A program made the position numbers and the translations under genes. From Eutypella sp. D-1 (lineage: Eukaryota > Ascomycota > Sordariomycetes > Xylariales > Diatrypaceae), in the NCBI GenBank assembly GCA_023313575.1, contig JAJTTP010000003.1:2604001-2668000 (forward strand): a DNA stretch of 64,000 bases. The letters are read 5' to 3'. Positions within the stretch are counted from its first letter, which is position 1, and each line of letters starts with the position of its first letter. Below, piece after piece: positions 35,222-48,524 of the stretch. The notes under the pieces were generated by a model, which was given only the letters and a program-made list of their open reading frames with translations, was not told the origin of the DNA and made no database searches.

Positions 35222-37328
35222 ATGAGCGCCTCATACCCTCAAGAGATCTCTCCCTCATCTGATGAGTCGGGCGAGATGTATAGTGCTCTCGGGCAGGACA
35301 CGACTACCGAGCCCCACTCACTGTCGATGATGCCAGCTTCTGGCTTGACCATGGACTCTCGTGCACCGCCATCCACCGTCCCCGCCGCCTGTCTCCCATG
35401 TGTAAGTCGAAGATCTATGTAATTTGACAGTAATCTTCATATGTTTCCGACGCGCTAACGGTACACGATTTGTTTGCTGCTCATCAGCGTAACAAACACT
35501 TGAAATGCGACGGATTAAAGCCCTGCTCCCGTTGCAGTACGACTAATAGTAAAGAATGTTTCTATATACCGTCGCGCCGTGGATACAAGGGTCCAAGAAG
35601 AAACACGGCGACAAACCCAAATAAGCGTCATGCCTCGGACTCACCACCTTCAGTCGACAGCGGTGGCGGCGATAGTTGCCCGATGCTCTTGGGTGCCTCA
35701 GCCGCGACGCCTGTCACTCCGAGTGTCGCGGCCTTCAACCCGAGTCTGATATTCCCAGATCCACCACTCACACCATTTGCCACGCCAGGAATCAACAGCT
35801 TACAGCTATTTCGGAATCCGTATCTCAATGGTAGCAATGGGGCGTTGGTGGAAGCCCCTGTTCGGAACCAGCGGAGCTTACCCGACCGCTGTATTGACTC
35901 CTTCTATTTCAATTTTTTCCCCGGCCACCCTTCGGTTCTACCGAGAGAGAACCTCTTGAAGATGGGCAAGGAGAGGAATCTTGAGCATCTGCTCGCGGCG
36001 ATGCGATGGGTGGGCTCCCTGTATATCGATGCTGGACCATCCAGAGCCACCTTCTACGACGAGGCAATTCGACTGATCTACTCGCCTGATGTCATGAAAG
36101 ATGCGTTCCTCGTCCAGGCCATGACAATCATTATCATAGGGCTAGACGGAAACTGCGAGCAGGAGAGAGCCCGCAAGATGTTGGCGGAGGTTGAGTCAAT
36201 AGCTGTCGAAATCTGCTTATATCAACGACTGTATGCGACAATGCACGGAGGCGGAAACCCGATCTTGGAGGAGAGCTTGCGGAGAACTTGGTGGGATTTG
36301 CTTGTCGTGGATGGCATGATTGCAGGTGTGCACCGGGCCACCAATTTCCTTCTCTATGACATCGTTTCCGACGCGGCCTTACCGTGCGAAGAGCACGAGT
36401 ACCTGTCAGGGGTAAGTCTCGCGACACTATGGAGACGAGGGGCAATTCGAACTAATCGATTAACAACCCCAGAATATCCCGCAGCCGATGACCATGGAAG
36501 ACTTTGATGACCAGATCTTCAACGGCGACGATAGAGAATTTTCGTCCTTTACGTACCGAATCGCAGCGATAAAAAATCTAGGTCGCATGATGCGCCTGCC
36601 AAACAACGGGTTTCCAAGCGATGAGAACGTTGACAAAATCGAGTCACACCTCTCGAACTGGCGCATTCATCTACCGGCGACTAAACGTAATTGTTTAACT
36701 GAAGACTGCAGGTTGGACGAGATGATGTTTCAAGCAAATATGATTATTAACGCGTATGTTGACATCAATTATCGCCATTTGCTTTGAAATCAATCGCTGA
36801 TGTGCCCATTCTAACCGAATCAGCTGCTCGATTATGCTTCACCAGCCCCTTTCTCAGCTGGACACCTCGCCAACCCGGGATGTGACGGCCTGTGCACCGC
36901 ACCGGGCGGTACAGAGTGGCGATAACTTCAACATTCACACGAAGCACATCTTGACGGCTGCGTGCGAGGTGAGCAAGTTAGTCACTTACAATGTGCCTAT
37001 CACGACGCACACGCACTTCTTCACTTGCGTGCTTACTATGTCGTCTATTGTGCACTTGAGTAAGTGGGCATTGTATTACATTGCGGACGAAGAAGACCTG
37101 CGTCAGCGGATTCGCCTGAACATCGGCGCCCTCAACAAGCTCAGCCCTGTCTGGAAGGCGGCCCAGCGCGCCTCTGGCCAGGTCAAGTCCGTGGCCCAGG
37201 AAATCTACCGCGCCAAGAAAGCCCAGCAGGACAACCCCTCTTACTGGGTTGGTTTCACCCAGGAGCAGATCATCAGCAGCATGGCCGCCGACGATGGCAT
37301 CATGGGTGAAATCAACACCATTCTCTGA
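35222..37328 (+). CDS. Zn(II)2Cys6 transcription factor
   Basis: Four exons: 35222-35401, 35488-36411, 36473-36753 and 36824-37328, 629 aa, all phases consistent. The binuclear zinc cluster spans residues 57-84 (C57, C60, C67, C73, C76, C84). As in many fungal genes of this type, the first intron falls right after its second cysteine. A basic linker (RRGYKGPRRNT) follows. The middle region (about 140-330) resembles the fungal-specific regulatory domain (DRCIDSFYFNFFPGHP, SLRRTWWDLLVVDG). The C-terminal half has CSIMLHQPLSQLD and a helical end. It should act in the nucleus as a pathway-specific regulator. Targets are unknown, but the next gene downstream on the same strand is an ABCG transporter. 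Confidence 0.9.
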
Positions 37329-39657
37329 GTACTTGGTATTTCAGAAGCCCATTTTCGCTTCGTAGATACTCGTGGTGGATTTCCATCAGGGATCTCGCGA
37401 TCATCAAATCAAGCGATTGGCTATCGGTCTGGAGGCCTTCTGTCGTCTACTAGACCATGGGTCAGTCAGTATTATTCGGAACGGGAAAAAATGGCAGCGG
37501 AATATATAGGGGAGGATGGCCATACTCACAGGGCTAGGACCTGAGGCAGATTCAAGAAAAGAGCGGTAACAGGGGTTCAAAGGGTTTTGAAGACGCGTTG
37601 GGCTTCATGGGTCAATTGTTTTGTTGGGTAGGGCTTATTGGGGAAACCTCTCTGGATGGGAGGCTCCCGGGATGTGTTCGAGAGGTGGCGTTCTATGATG
37701 CACATGCTGCTTTCGCTTAACTATATATCTCGGCTATTCTAAGTCTTGTTTATTTGTGCCCCTTCGTTGGATTTTCATTTCCGTGTCCAACGTCACCACC
37801 AATGTTTGGCCACATATGCACTTTCACAGGCTGAGTCGCTGTCTCTACAGATACGACGCTCAACACAGTCAGCATCTAACTTTGTGTGGTAGAGCTGACA
37901 TTTTACGCAAATATGCCTGCGAAGAATCCATGACAACTAGTTATTGTAGTCTACGAATAAAACCCTGAAAGCTATTGCCGAGCATTCACATGGCAACATC
38001 TTTAGACGAAGAACCATTCCATCGGGATGGTTGATCGTATCAATAATTCCGATTCGTTCCACGAGTCAGCCATCATTCGGGTGTGCCAGGTTGGGTTAAA
38101 CTAGAGATACGACATGCCAAGAACAAGAACGGCGACCTGGACATCTAAAAAGAAAACACCCCCAAAAAACCACCAAGCCCGGCTGCTACAACGTAGTCAG
38201 CCTATTCCACAACTACTCAAGAAATGCCGCCTTCCGTGCACAGCAGATACTGAGGCAATCGACATCTTCAAGTATTAGCTACGTTTCCTACTCCCCAAAC
38301 GGCGATCGTGTGGATCCAATTTCCCAGGTGTTCACCTGCTGTGCTCACATTATTGGAGACTTCCAATGTTAACATAGAGACTCAGCCAACGTCACTTAGA
38401 TCCCACGCAATAATAACAAGTAATGCGATTGGCTACCTCGAGTGTTGCATACTCTATACATACTATGCCCCGACCCTTCTAATGAATTTGTTATTATGTG
38501 TTAATCCTGGAGTTTGGGTCTAGTTATGGCTGACTCGCCGATCAAATCATTGACGCGCCCTAAAATGCTCGAGCACCTCACGTAACTATCCGTACCTAGG
38601 TACCTAGCTAAAGGCTGGAAAACTCCGTCGGTTAAGCCAAAACTACATTCCACAGAAGACGGCGATGCCTGACTACCCTCCCTCTTCAAGGTCGGCGACG
38701 TGTCGTACCGGCTGCCTCGAAGAGAGATATTTCTCCGATGTATATTCCATGGCCAACGGTACGTTACAGTGCATTGCCACCTGACCGTTGCGCATACGAG
38801 CCACGCATTTTCTATCTACGTTGACTACTGACTTGGTTTCTATCATACACTTGTGCATGACACAGAACCGTACATTGATGCAACTGGCACCCAAGCAAAC
38901 CTGAATTCCTCTAGAAAGCTCACTCAGCAGCCTTCTGGTAATAAGATATTAACAATAACACAATCTGCTCTGCCCGGAAGCCCGGGGCCGGGGGTAAAGG
39001 CCTCCGGGGACCAATTAAATGATGCGGGTAGCCTTGCCGTAGCTTAGCCGCCCTGACAATCAATCTTCTCAGCATGGGCGTCTTTCGCTTTTCACACATT
39101 ACTAACATCGCCGTTTTAAGGTACGCAAGCGACCCACCCGGGGAGGTGCTCGGCTTTCCGTATCGTATCGTAAGCGCTGAGAGCGGGCAGGCGAGCCAGG
39201 TGATGACTACCCTCAGGTAGGCTACCTTACGAATAAAATAACTCCCCCGAAATTTTGATGCCACTGAGATTACGACGCTTCAGTGATGGGAGGCCTGAGT
39301 TAGCTGGCCACGCTGGAGAGTAAAGCCCGACTCTTGCAAGCTGGCCGGCGATTGATATGAAGTCGGAACGTTCGGATTAGCTGGATCAATTACGGTAATT
39401 AATGTGAAGGTGGAAATAAATGAAACTTATCTCGCAAGGCCACATTCAAGTGTCGCGCAGGTTCTACTCTGTGATATAAATAATAGATAGAATAGGTGGT
39501 ATTCGGTCGGTAGTTAACTCATGCAACCCCCTGGACATTCCCATACTCCCTTCGCTGCAACGCTACTGCATGACGCTGCGAGTAACATAAGCGGACGGCA
39601 ACCTTTAATACAGTTAATATTGAAAGCATTGGAACAGCTCCTCGATACCACGTGCCT
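37329..39657. other. Intergenic between regulator and ABCG transporter
   Basis: 2.3 kb with no gene signature. The right part should contain the transporter promoter. Scattered TACCTAGGTACCTAG words occur near 38595. No CGG-N-CCG site for the zinc-cluster regulator was verified. Confidence 0.4.
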
Positions 39658-41989
39658 ATGATGGCTAGCGTTCATGCAGATGCAGAGAAACCCCCAGCCG
39701 GGGCATTTACCCAGAGCGAGGGACGTTACCCTCGTCCACCTTCGCAGTCTGTCAGCGCGAGCGATCCGGAAAGTGGATTCGATGGTGATGCTCATCTTCT
39801 TAACACCACAGTCCGTCACTTCACTTGGGCCGGCGTAACTGTTACAGTGAAAGACCGAAACACCAAGGAGCTCCGAAATATCGTCGACGATGTAGAAGGT
39901 ACGGTGGAAGCTGGTAAGTCCGCCCTCCCCAAATAAATCGCGGCGAGGGGAATGTCCATGCTAAGTATATGCTTTAGGCGAGATATGTGCCCTAATGGGA
40001 CCGTCTGGATGCGGAAAAACCACTTTGTTGAATGTCCTCGCTCAGCGCAACGCCCACGCCAGCCAGGTCTCAGGCACTGTTCTTGTTAATGGTGTTAAGA
40101 TTCCTCTCAGCACATTTCGGGATATCAGCTGTTTCGTCGAGCAGGAAGATGCTCTGATCGGGTCTCTGACTGTGAGGGAGACAATCGACTTCTCAGCGCG
40201 ACTGTCCACCAGCTCAAAGTAAGCATTAAAGTGAACCAGTATGCTTCATATAGCCCAGTGGCGCTGATAACAATTCCAGGGCATTACCACACAAAGAACG
40301 GATCCTTCGTATCAACTCGCTCCTCGAGGCCTTTGGCCTTCGTAACCAAGAGGATACTCTAATCGGCACGCCTATCCGTAAAGGTATCAGCGGCGGACAG
40401 AAGCGGAGAGTTGGCGTCGCTAGCCAGCTCATCACCAGCCCCAAGATCCTGTTCCTCGATGAGCCGACAAGTGGCCTTGACTCAGCTGCCAGTTCAGAAG
40501 TAGTGAGATATCTGAAGCACGTAGCCAAGAAGAACAAGGTTTGCATTTTCCCTTCGTTACACCAGTATTATGCAAGCACTAATCCTTGATAATAGTTGAT
40601 AGTCATCGCAAGCATCCATCAACCTTCCACAGCCACCTTTAACCTCTTCGACAAACTTCTTCTCCTATCTGACGGACATCCTCATTATTTCGGGCCTATA
40701 ATCAATGTCTCCAATTACTATGCTGAGCTCGGGCACCCCATGCCCAACCACACAAACCCAGCTGAGTTCATGCTCGACCTCGTCAACACAGACTTCAGCA
40801 GGAACGAATCGTTATCGCAGGATCTGATCAGAGCTCTAAGAATAGCATGGAAAGATTCAGCCCAGTACCAGATAACTCACAAGCAGGTCGTTGCTGCACA
40901 GTCTCCTCGTGATGGTGAGATTCCATCTCTTAGCCATGAAGATGGAAGGATAAAGCCAAACTTGGTCAGCGTAATCTTGACCCTACTTCACCGATCTTTC
41001 GTAAAGAGCTATCGCGATGTTGTAGCGTACGGAATACGGATCGCAATGTATATGGGCCTTGCAATCATGATGGGAACGGTCTGGCTTAGGCTTAGTACCG
41101 ACCAATCATCCATCATTCCATTTACCAACGCCATTGTGAGTACCTCTTGATGTACTGCTACCGGTTGCTAGTTACTCAAACGATACTAATTATGGTTTTA
41201 TAGTTCTTCGCGGCGGCCTTCATGTCTTTCATGGCTGTCGCGTACGTGCCAGCGTTTCTGGAGGACCGATCTCAATACGTTAAAGAGCACCACAATGGTC
41301 TTTACGGCGCCACGGAGCTGATCGTTTCGAACTTCCTCATCGGGGTTCCTTATCTGTGTACGTACGCTTCGAGTAACCTGGTGTTCGACCACTCGATCTT
41401 ACCGTACGTGATAAAATTATCCGATCTGATGCTAACAATAGACGTGCACACAGTCCTCATCTCAGTCCTCTCTTCGGTGATCTCCTACTTCCTGATTAAC
41501 CTCCGTCCAGGGGCGGCGGCATTCTTTACATGGGTCATGTGGCTGTTTCTTAATCTGCTGGCGGCCGAGTCCCTTGTGGTGTTCTTCTCGTCCCTGTTCC
41601 CATCATTTGTGGCCTCACTAGCCCTTGTCGCCTTCGCCAACGGGCTTTGGATGTCCGTTGGCGGCTTCCTCGTCCAGCCTACCATCCTGAATGTCTTCTA
41701 CCGGTATGTTTTCCATTATTGGGACTACCAGAAATGGGTCTTCGAGGGGATGATGGTCAATGAGTTCGCCAGTCGTGTGTACGAATGTGCGAGAAGCACT
41801 GACTCCGAAAACTCGTGCAACTGCATGTGGCAGACGGAACTGGCCGGCCAGTGCCAGATCGCAGGCCAGGGTGTCCTCGATCAATACGGATATCGGCCAG
41901 GGCATATGGGACGCAATGTCGGCATCATGCTGGCGATCATCTTCGGGTATCGTGTCGCGGCATGGCTTATGCTGAAGTTGCGCAAGTAG
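39658..41989 (+). CDS. ABCG (White/WBC-type) half-transporter
   Basis: Six exons: 39658-39913, 39978-40218, 40280-40538, 40596-41135, 41204-41357 and 41454-41989, 661 aa, all phases consistent. The order is nucleotide-binding domain then membrane domain, the reverse-topology ABCG layout. The NBD has Walker A GPSGCGKTT (93-101), signature SGGQ (203-206), Walker B ILFLDEPTSGLDS (D226-E227) and H-loop H260. About six membrane segments follow from residue ~365, with an extracellular Cys-rich loop before the last one (ECARSTDSENSCNCMWQTE). Half-transporters dimerise and export lipids, sterols or toxic hydrophobic compounds. The substrate here is unknown. The fifth intron (96 nt) is a multiple of three but contains no stop, so unspliced reading would add 32 residues. 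Confidence 0.93.
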
Positions 41990-43231
41990 TTCGTTGCAGC
42001 AACCCAAGCACCTTGCCCATTTTGTAATAATCTAGCCCACGGACTTGCGGCGGCGAAGTTGGCCTTTACTTAATACGACTTGGAACATTGCGCGGCCTTC
42101 AAAGAAAAAAAGAACAACGGGGTTTTCACGAGAAGGATCGCAGAAATGAATTGAATATAGATATTGTTACATTGATAGTGTACTTTACGGCGTTTATTCA
42201 GGCATTCGACCCCCTAAGTTTTTTTGACCGGGGCAGGTCATACCTGTTGAACTTTATAGGTAGTAGATGGCCTTCGCGTCATATCAATACTATAGCCACG
42301 CACTATACTCCGCCATTGCTTCCGTGAAAGCTGGATCCAGAGCGACTTTGCTGCTGCTTTTCAGCCCGTAGTGGACTTGACGTATGTCGTAGGATATAAT
42401 TATTTAAGCTCGTCCTCTGCCCTGACGGTATATAAACTAGGCTAGAGTCTAGTATGTATGGCATCTTTCAGTAGCTTTTGGGGTAGCCTCATATCCATCG
42501 CGAGATAACTTTCATACTGCCAGAAAGGGGAGAGCCATGCTGAAGGAATATCGATCATAGGCGGAATAGCGCTGCACGAAACAAGAACCATAGTGCACTT
42601 GGAAAGCTACGTGTATCCTCTCTGCCTATGTATTGACACGCCTGAATTGTTTCCAGGGCCAGTTAGAAACCTAATACGTAATTATGGGCTCGGATGGTGC
42701 CGAGTTCAATTTGCTTCACTTCTCTCCTCGGAGCAACGCGGCATCAGGGCATTAAACCAAGTGCAATAGTGGTACAATAGTGGAGTAGAGATATCAGCTA
42801 AGCTGACCTAGCTAGCCTGAAGGCACAGCGACCATCCCTCCCCATACTGATATAAGTAATTATCGGTGCAGCGTTGCCCCGAGCTTACTACGGCGCCACT
42901 GAAAATCGACGGTAATACATACTTTGGTACACATGGTAACCATTTATTTAGAAGCTATCGTGCTGCCTCACTTGCTCTTTGACAACTCATGTGGATAAAT
43001 ACCGATTCCAGACATAGAATGAATTTCACGTTTCAATCCATCCTGCCAGAGCTCTTGTCTGAGGATCAACATTGGCCTTTGTATAGAAGCCCCAGCCATT
43101 GATCAATGACGCCACTCGAAGTTTGACTTAATATACAGGATTCCATATTGGCTTCTTACAGAATCTGTCATATTATAGCCTGTGCTAACTACAACTCCAG
43201 GCGAGGCGGGGCCTTCTGGGAAACTACGAGA
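41990..43231. other. Intergenic, convergent genes
   Basis: Between the 3' ends of the ABCG and NiCoT genes. No gene signature was found. Confidence 0.45.
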
Positions 43232-44482
43232 TCAGCTGTTTATGGAATCTTCCTCGTCGCGGAAACGACTATCATCATCGTCATCTGGAACCCTTGCCCT
43301 CTGGGCTCTGCGCCTCTCCATGCTGCGTCTCCAAGGCCTATAGATGAGTATGGACCCTACGCCCACAAGCAGGAACAGACCACATATGCTAGCGCCAACA
43401 ATCTCGAAATGGTCGGATATGGCACTCAGGCCGTCCCAAAATTGGCCCTCAGGCTCGGCGACATTCTGCGCCAGCGACAATACCTGAATGATACCAATGA
43501 AAGCCGACACGACGACGGTAATCCCCGTCAATACGATGGAGTAATACAGAATAGCGACCGTGTCGCGCGCAAATGCTTTTGACGTGTAGAGGCTCATCAT
43601 GAGGGCACCATCCGTCGTATCGATCAGACACATGCCCGCTAATTACAGGGTTTGTAAGTCGTCAGCTAAGGAATTGGGCGTAGCAGTTAGAAGTCGGATT
43701 CACCTACCTGTGAATAGCAATGGAAATATGAGAATAACCCATAAGCTCGTCCCCTGTGCCCCGTGTATGCTGGCAATACCCAAGATCGCGATCTCAGAAC
43801 TGGTATCAAACCCGAGACCAAACAAAACACCCAGTGGGTACATCTTCCAAGGTCGATCAACAACGCGGAATAGGCCACGGAAAATACTAGCCAGGAATCC
43901 TGGGCCCTCGAGACGCAAGTTATTTGCTGCCTGGTCCTCATCGGCAATATCCTCATCTTCTGAGTTATGAGGATCAGGCTCACGTAGAACCTTCCGCAGG
44001 CGAGTAATAAGGCGATATAGTACCCAGCCATTCCCGAAACATAACAGGATCAGGAAAGCAGCACTCACGCTGGTGCCGATGATACCGCCGACGTAAGCGA
44101 AATTGTCGAAGCGGTCGCGCAGGGCGCCTGAGGTCGCTGCTACAACGATGCAGGTGATGATTACTATAGTGGAATGGCCCAGGCTGAAGAATGTTCCCAC
44201 AGTGACTGGTCGCTGACCGGCCGCGATCAGCCGTCGTGTCATTAGATCGATTGCGCTGATGTGATCAGCATCCAACGCATGGCGTAATCCCAATGTGTAC
44301 GACAGCACGGCTGGGCTGATCATGGCAGGGAAGTATCGCAATACCACACCCGCCGCCACCCACACCAGCGCGTTAACCACTATCAACAGTCCGATGATCC
44401 GCACCACCGGTAGTGGAAGCGCCTTGAGCTGCGCGGGAAGCGGTAGTGACGAGAGGCCACGCAGGCCACGCAGGCCACGCAT
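43232..44482 (-). CDS. NiCoT-family nickel/cobalt transporter
   Basis: Two exons: 44482-43708 and 43638-43232, 393 aa. The 69-nt intron (GTAGGT..AATTAG) sits inside the signature LFTAGMCLIDTTDG and restores it only when spliced. The family hallmark RHALDADHIS and a second signature LGFDTSSEI are present. About eight hydrophobic segments can be seen, with a charged loop (SEDEDIADEDQ) in the middle. It belongs to the HoxN/Nic1 family of high-affinity Ni2+ or Co2+ uptake proteins. In fungi such transporters supply nickel to urease. The start chosen is the ATG before MRGLRGLRGL. The repeated GLR at the N-terminus reflects a CCACGCAGG tandem repeat in the DNA (44456-44480). Confidence 0.93.
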
Positions 44483-46890
44483 TTTAAATTGTACTTGTGG
44501 TGTAGTGTAATGTAGTGTAGTGTGGTGTAGATGATTAAAAAGATTAGAGATTAGATAAAAGACCAAGTCAGTTAAGAGGTTGTTGGCAGTGTTTAACTTA
44601 GTAAATGCATGAATCGTCGGTAATTCGCAAGTTCTTACAAACTGGCGAGAGTGACGCTTACGAGGGAAAATTACACATCTCGAGTTTGTAAAGGCGTTCA
44701 CCACATATTAATAATACCTATAAAAGTGATTCATGCTCTCGATGTCCCTGGAGGAAAATACCCCTCATCTCCCACGCCTCTGTCAAACCCCTCACTGAGA
44801 GATAACGGGGATCCATATGTAAAAGATAGGGGCAGCGGTCTACCTATGGTGTTTGTCTAATACCCCTGACTAAATGAACCTTGAATTCCTTATCGCCGAT
44901 TGATGATTGGTTCAAAACATTCGTCGGCCTTTCAACCCCTCCCCCGAGTCCTTACGCGCCGCAGTGTAAATTATCGGGCATATAATCTGGACATGCAAGA
45001 CGCGCAAGACACGGTAATAGCCGAAATGACTTGGTTTGTGATACCCGACGACCTTGCAAGGTTATCTTGACTATCTCCTCTTATCATCAAGGTAGAGCGC
45101 CCATTGTGCGTATTGAAAATTCTCGTTCCGAACGTGTGCGACGCTCTCAATACATTATGCCTACGTATTTTACTCATATCGGTTCCCCAAGCCGCCTATG
45201 ACATGCTCAAGGTACCTTTTCGAGTGTGCTTCCCTCGTCAAAGGGGACGAAGATGTATGCCTCGTATTCCATCACGCCCTTATCTCTGGTTATGTTCATC
45301 TTGTCTCGCATCGCGATCACTGTTGCGTTTCATACTACAAGATCTGGAGACTGGGTCTGGGTTCCTGGGCCGTAGAACAATCCTATGGCCGCTGCTGGAT
45401 ATATACTAAACTTTGTTTCAATCCCGGTTTGAGGAATTGTCTTTTTCTGACAAGGCTAGAACGTGCGGGTCGACCCGGAGACGGATGTTCTTGATGGAGG
45501 AGATGTCCTCCCCTTCTTTAGACGACTGACTACACAACAGGGCGCAACCGTCGATAGTAGAGTGCACGACAAGTTCACAGGACAACGGTTTAAGCGTATT
45601 TCTTTAAACCCCCCAGACCACTCCTAGCTCTACCAAATATGCTGTCGTGGTCTCATGAACACTGACGACTGCCGGACCTGACCTCCGGGGCTTGCTGCGA
45701 ATGTGTGAACCCATTTCACGCCAACAATGCTGCCAGCGTACCCCCCTGTGAGGCCCGATCAATATGGAAGGACTTAGTCATGAATCCTAAGAACCTCTGC
45801 ATGCCGATGACCTGGATCGACGCCACACCAATGTCGCATTCCATGGCGGTAGTACAGATGAGTGTTGTCATAATCGTCAATTTGCGAAGGGATCCCCTTA
45901 GCGCCGACCGCCGTCAGCGCACCCGTGAACCTCTCTGATAAGCCGTCGGTGTCAAGGAGGCTCGAATTGCGGGCCCTAAAAGGGAGATATAGTCCTCAGT
46001 GCTATCTGTAGCGCATTTTGGGCAAGCCCTCCGATAATGCAATCGCGCATCTATGAATACTCTTCACAGCAGAGTCAACTACCGGGGCGGACAGGTCCAT
46101 ATAGTTGAGATTGGTGGCTCGGGAGCCAAGGCGGCAGTGGCCATATGCTAAGTTGGTAGATTCGGCGACAATCCCTCTTTTAAACAGGGCAGCCTCTAAT
46201 TTATCATAGTTTAGGAACTAATAGTAAGTTGCCGTGATGTTCTCATTTAGCCTTTCGGCGCGTGTGGGGATTTAGGAGGCATGGCCTTCTACCAGCTAGT
46301 GTACGAAGTAGCCCTGGGGAGCGTAGATCGTTCATAGCGCCGTTCCACCGCCGCGGGTAGCGTCGGACATGTATGCGCGTGACTATACCAAAAAGCCGTC
46401 AGAGAAAAAGAGTGTCATCAGTTCTCCCTATATTTCTTAAATGAGCTGCTAATGGACCATGTCGTTGATACAATATTGAGACGTATGTGGGAGCTTGGAG
46501 TTATAAGTTAGGTCCCTGTACAATATCAATAATAATCTATATAACACTTTGACACTATTCCGTATATTATGGGAAGTAGCTTCGTCGCGATTCCCACATC
46601 CCTCTGGATTCCCAGCTCTCACCTTTTGGAAGGGGGTAACATCAGCTCTCGCTATGTACGAAGAAGATATACGCACTACTCGTTTTATAACGGAAATAGA
46701 TAAGTATCACAAAATTGAACTGGAATTCAAGTTGTTGCACTGTATTTTCTGTATAAGGTATTGGCAATGTGGATATCTGAACGATGGGCCAACTTGATAG
46801 GTGTGAGGGCGAAGTAATAGGATGATCAGGATGCGCGTCGAGGATTACTACATTCTACCAGTTAGCACAATTCCAAAACTGGGATAGCCT
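44483..46890. other. Intergenic, no recognised gene
   Basis: The first part is the presumed NiCoT promoter, with a TGTAGTGTAG-type repeat at about 44500-44530. Frames at 45104-45494 and 45705-45938 were examined on both strands without finding a family. It may hold a decayed gene. Confidence 0.35.
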
Positions 46891-48524
46891 CTAGCTTAAT
46901 TGGCATCCCGACTTATTCTGCACCTTTTCTTGTGATTGCTGTAGTGGTGTCAGTTCCCTCCTGCGCCTCTTCTGCAGTTTCGCGGTAGTGTATGACAGTA
47001 CTCCTGTCCACAAGCCTAAGGCGATGGAAGTGGCGACCATTGCCCACATACCACGCTACGATCATGGTTAGTACTTCGGAGGTTACACGCGGGAGTTCTT
47101 GAGGCTTGTCCGAGTTGGTCCACGTTAGACATCTGAGAGTACTCACGATAAACCACGGAGCCATAGATGCTCCATAGAAAACTATGCTCCACCAGGCGTT
47201 AATGGCATTACTTCCCACATTCATGCCGGCCAACACAACAGCCCTGAACATATGCTCTTCATATCGAAGAGCATCATTAGCCCATGCGAAAAACGTCGCT
47301 TGACAGGCATAAACGGATCCCGCCCAGTAGTACGCCGCGAAGACAACAGGCGTAGACCTCGGGTTAGTTGGATCTTTCGAGGCAGCGATAATCATCGCCG
47401 ACGTGGCCACACCGACAATGCAAATAAAGTAGCCCACGAGATAACGCTTCCCACTAAGAATATCTGTAAGGGTCGCCCAGAATAAAGTCGCGAGGATGCC
47501 GACGGCTGGTACGCCAGTGGGGTAGTTGTTCAACTGCGAAACCGTATACGTATTTGTCGGGTGGCTCTTCATGTAGAGAGCGAGCATTGCGTTGGTACTA
47601 AACGATTCGGTCTCACCCGCAATGATCCACAGTATGACGAAACCCCAGAAATACCATGAGGTTATTGACTTCCTGAAGAACCTAATTGACATCGGGGACC
47701 GGTCCCGGACCAGAGGAACGCGGGAAACGGCAAGTCTTTTTTCCTCGACAGTTAGGTAGAAGGCCGACGTCGTTGACGGTGTGTCCGGGAAGAAGATGTA
47801 TCCGTATATGGCGACGGGGAGTGTGATGACTCCGTCAATGATGAATAACCAACGCCAGCCGGAAAGCCCGTGCCTCATGTGCATACTCTTATGGACTCCC
47901 GATTGGATATAGCCACCAATCATAGTTCCTGCAAGCCCCGAGGCCGTGAATATTCCCGACCGCTTACCAAGCTCTCTTTCCGTGTACCAGGAACCCAGAA
48001 TGTAATGGGTGCCGACGAAGGTCGTGGCCTCCGCTATTCCCTGGAAGAAGCGAATGGCCATTATGTTCTGGGGTTTCGAAGCGGACGCAGTGATCATAGT
48101 CAGCGCGGCCCAGGCTACCATGCATGATGGGAAGAAGATGCGCGGCTTAATATAGTGAAGCGATAGGTTGGCTGGAATCTGGCCGATGATATACCCGACA
48201 GTGAAGCAGGTGTTGATCACATTGAGCTCGTCTCCCTCAAAGGCGAGATCCTCTCGCATTCCCGAAACATAGGCATTATTTAAATTGGAGCGGTCCAGCT
48301 GTTTATTGTCGTGGTATGGCGAAATTAGTACAAAGTCTGGGGCAGAATTGACTCGCTCAGATATTGAGTCTATGTAGGATGAGGGAGTATGGGCTCACAT
48401 AATTCATAAAGTAACTTAGGCAGCAGAACGTGAGGATGAAGAAATCAATCTTCTGTAAAAGCTTGCGCTCGCCGAGTTTGTATTCGACGTGCATGTACTC
48501 TTGCAATCTAGTTATGAGCGTCAT
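46891..48524 (-). CDS. MFS transporter, DAL5-type anion:cation symporter
   Basis: Three exons: 48524-48399, 48298-47147 and 47055-46891, 480 aa. The first intron (100 nt) separates MNY from LDRSNLNNAYVSGM, the family signature at the end of TM1. The second intron (91 nt, GTGAGT..CGTAG) shifts the reading frame. After it the last exon encodes RGMWAMVATSIALGLW, the expected TM12, and a basic tail. The uninterrupted frame through the intron instead gives a non-membrane tail and looks wrong. Twelve membrane segments are expected. GWRWLFIIDG and the loop R-E-x-G-K-R-S-G are typical. The group carries allantoate, nicotinate, pantothenate and similar organic anions with protons. A GETESFSTNAML stretch in TM7 resembles the pantothenate-type (Liz1/Fen2) subgroup, but the substrate is not certain. 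Confidence 0.9.

Noticed and set aside
43148..43582. Plus-strand frame opposite the NiCoT gene
   Set aside because: It is the shadow of the NiCoT second exon, whose family motifs are on the minus strand.
44500..44535. TGTAGTGTAG-type repeat before the NiCoT gene as a regulatory element
   Set aside because: Simple low-complexity repeat. No evidence for a factor-binding site.
45104..45938. Plus-strand frames in the interval between NiCoT and MFS genes
   Set aside because: Examined on both strands for enzyme motifs; none was convincing. Possible decayed gene only.
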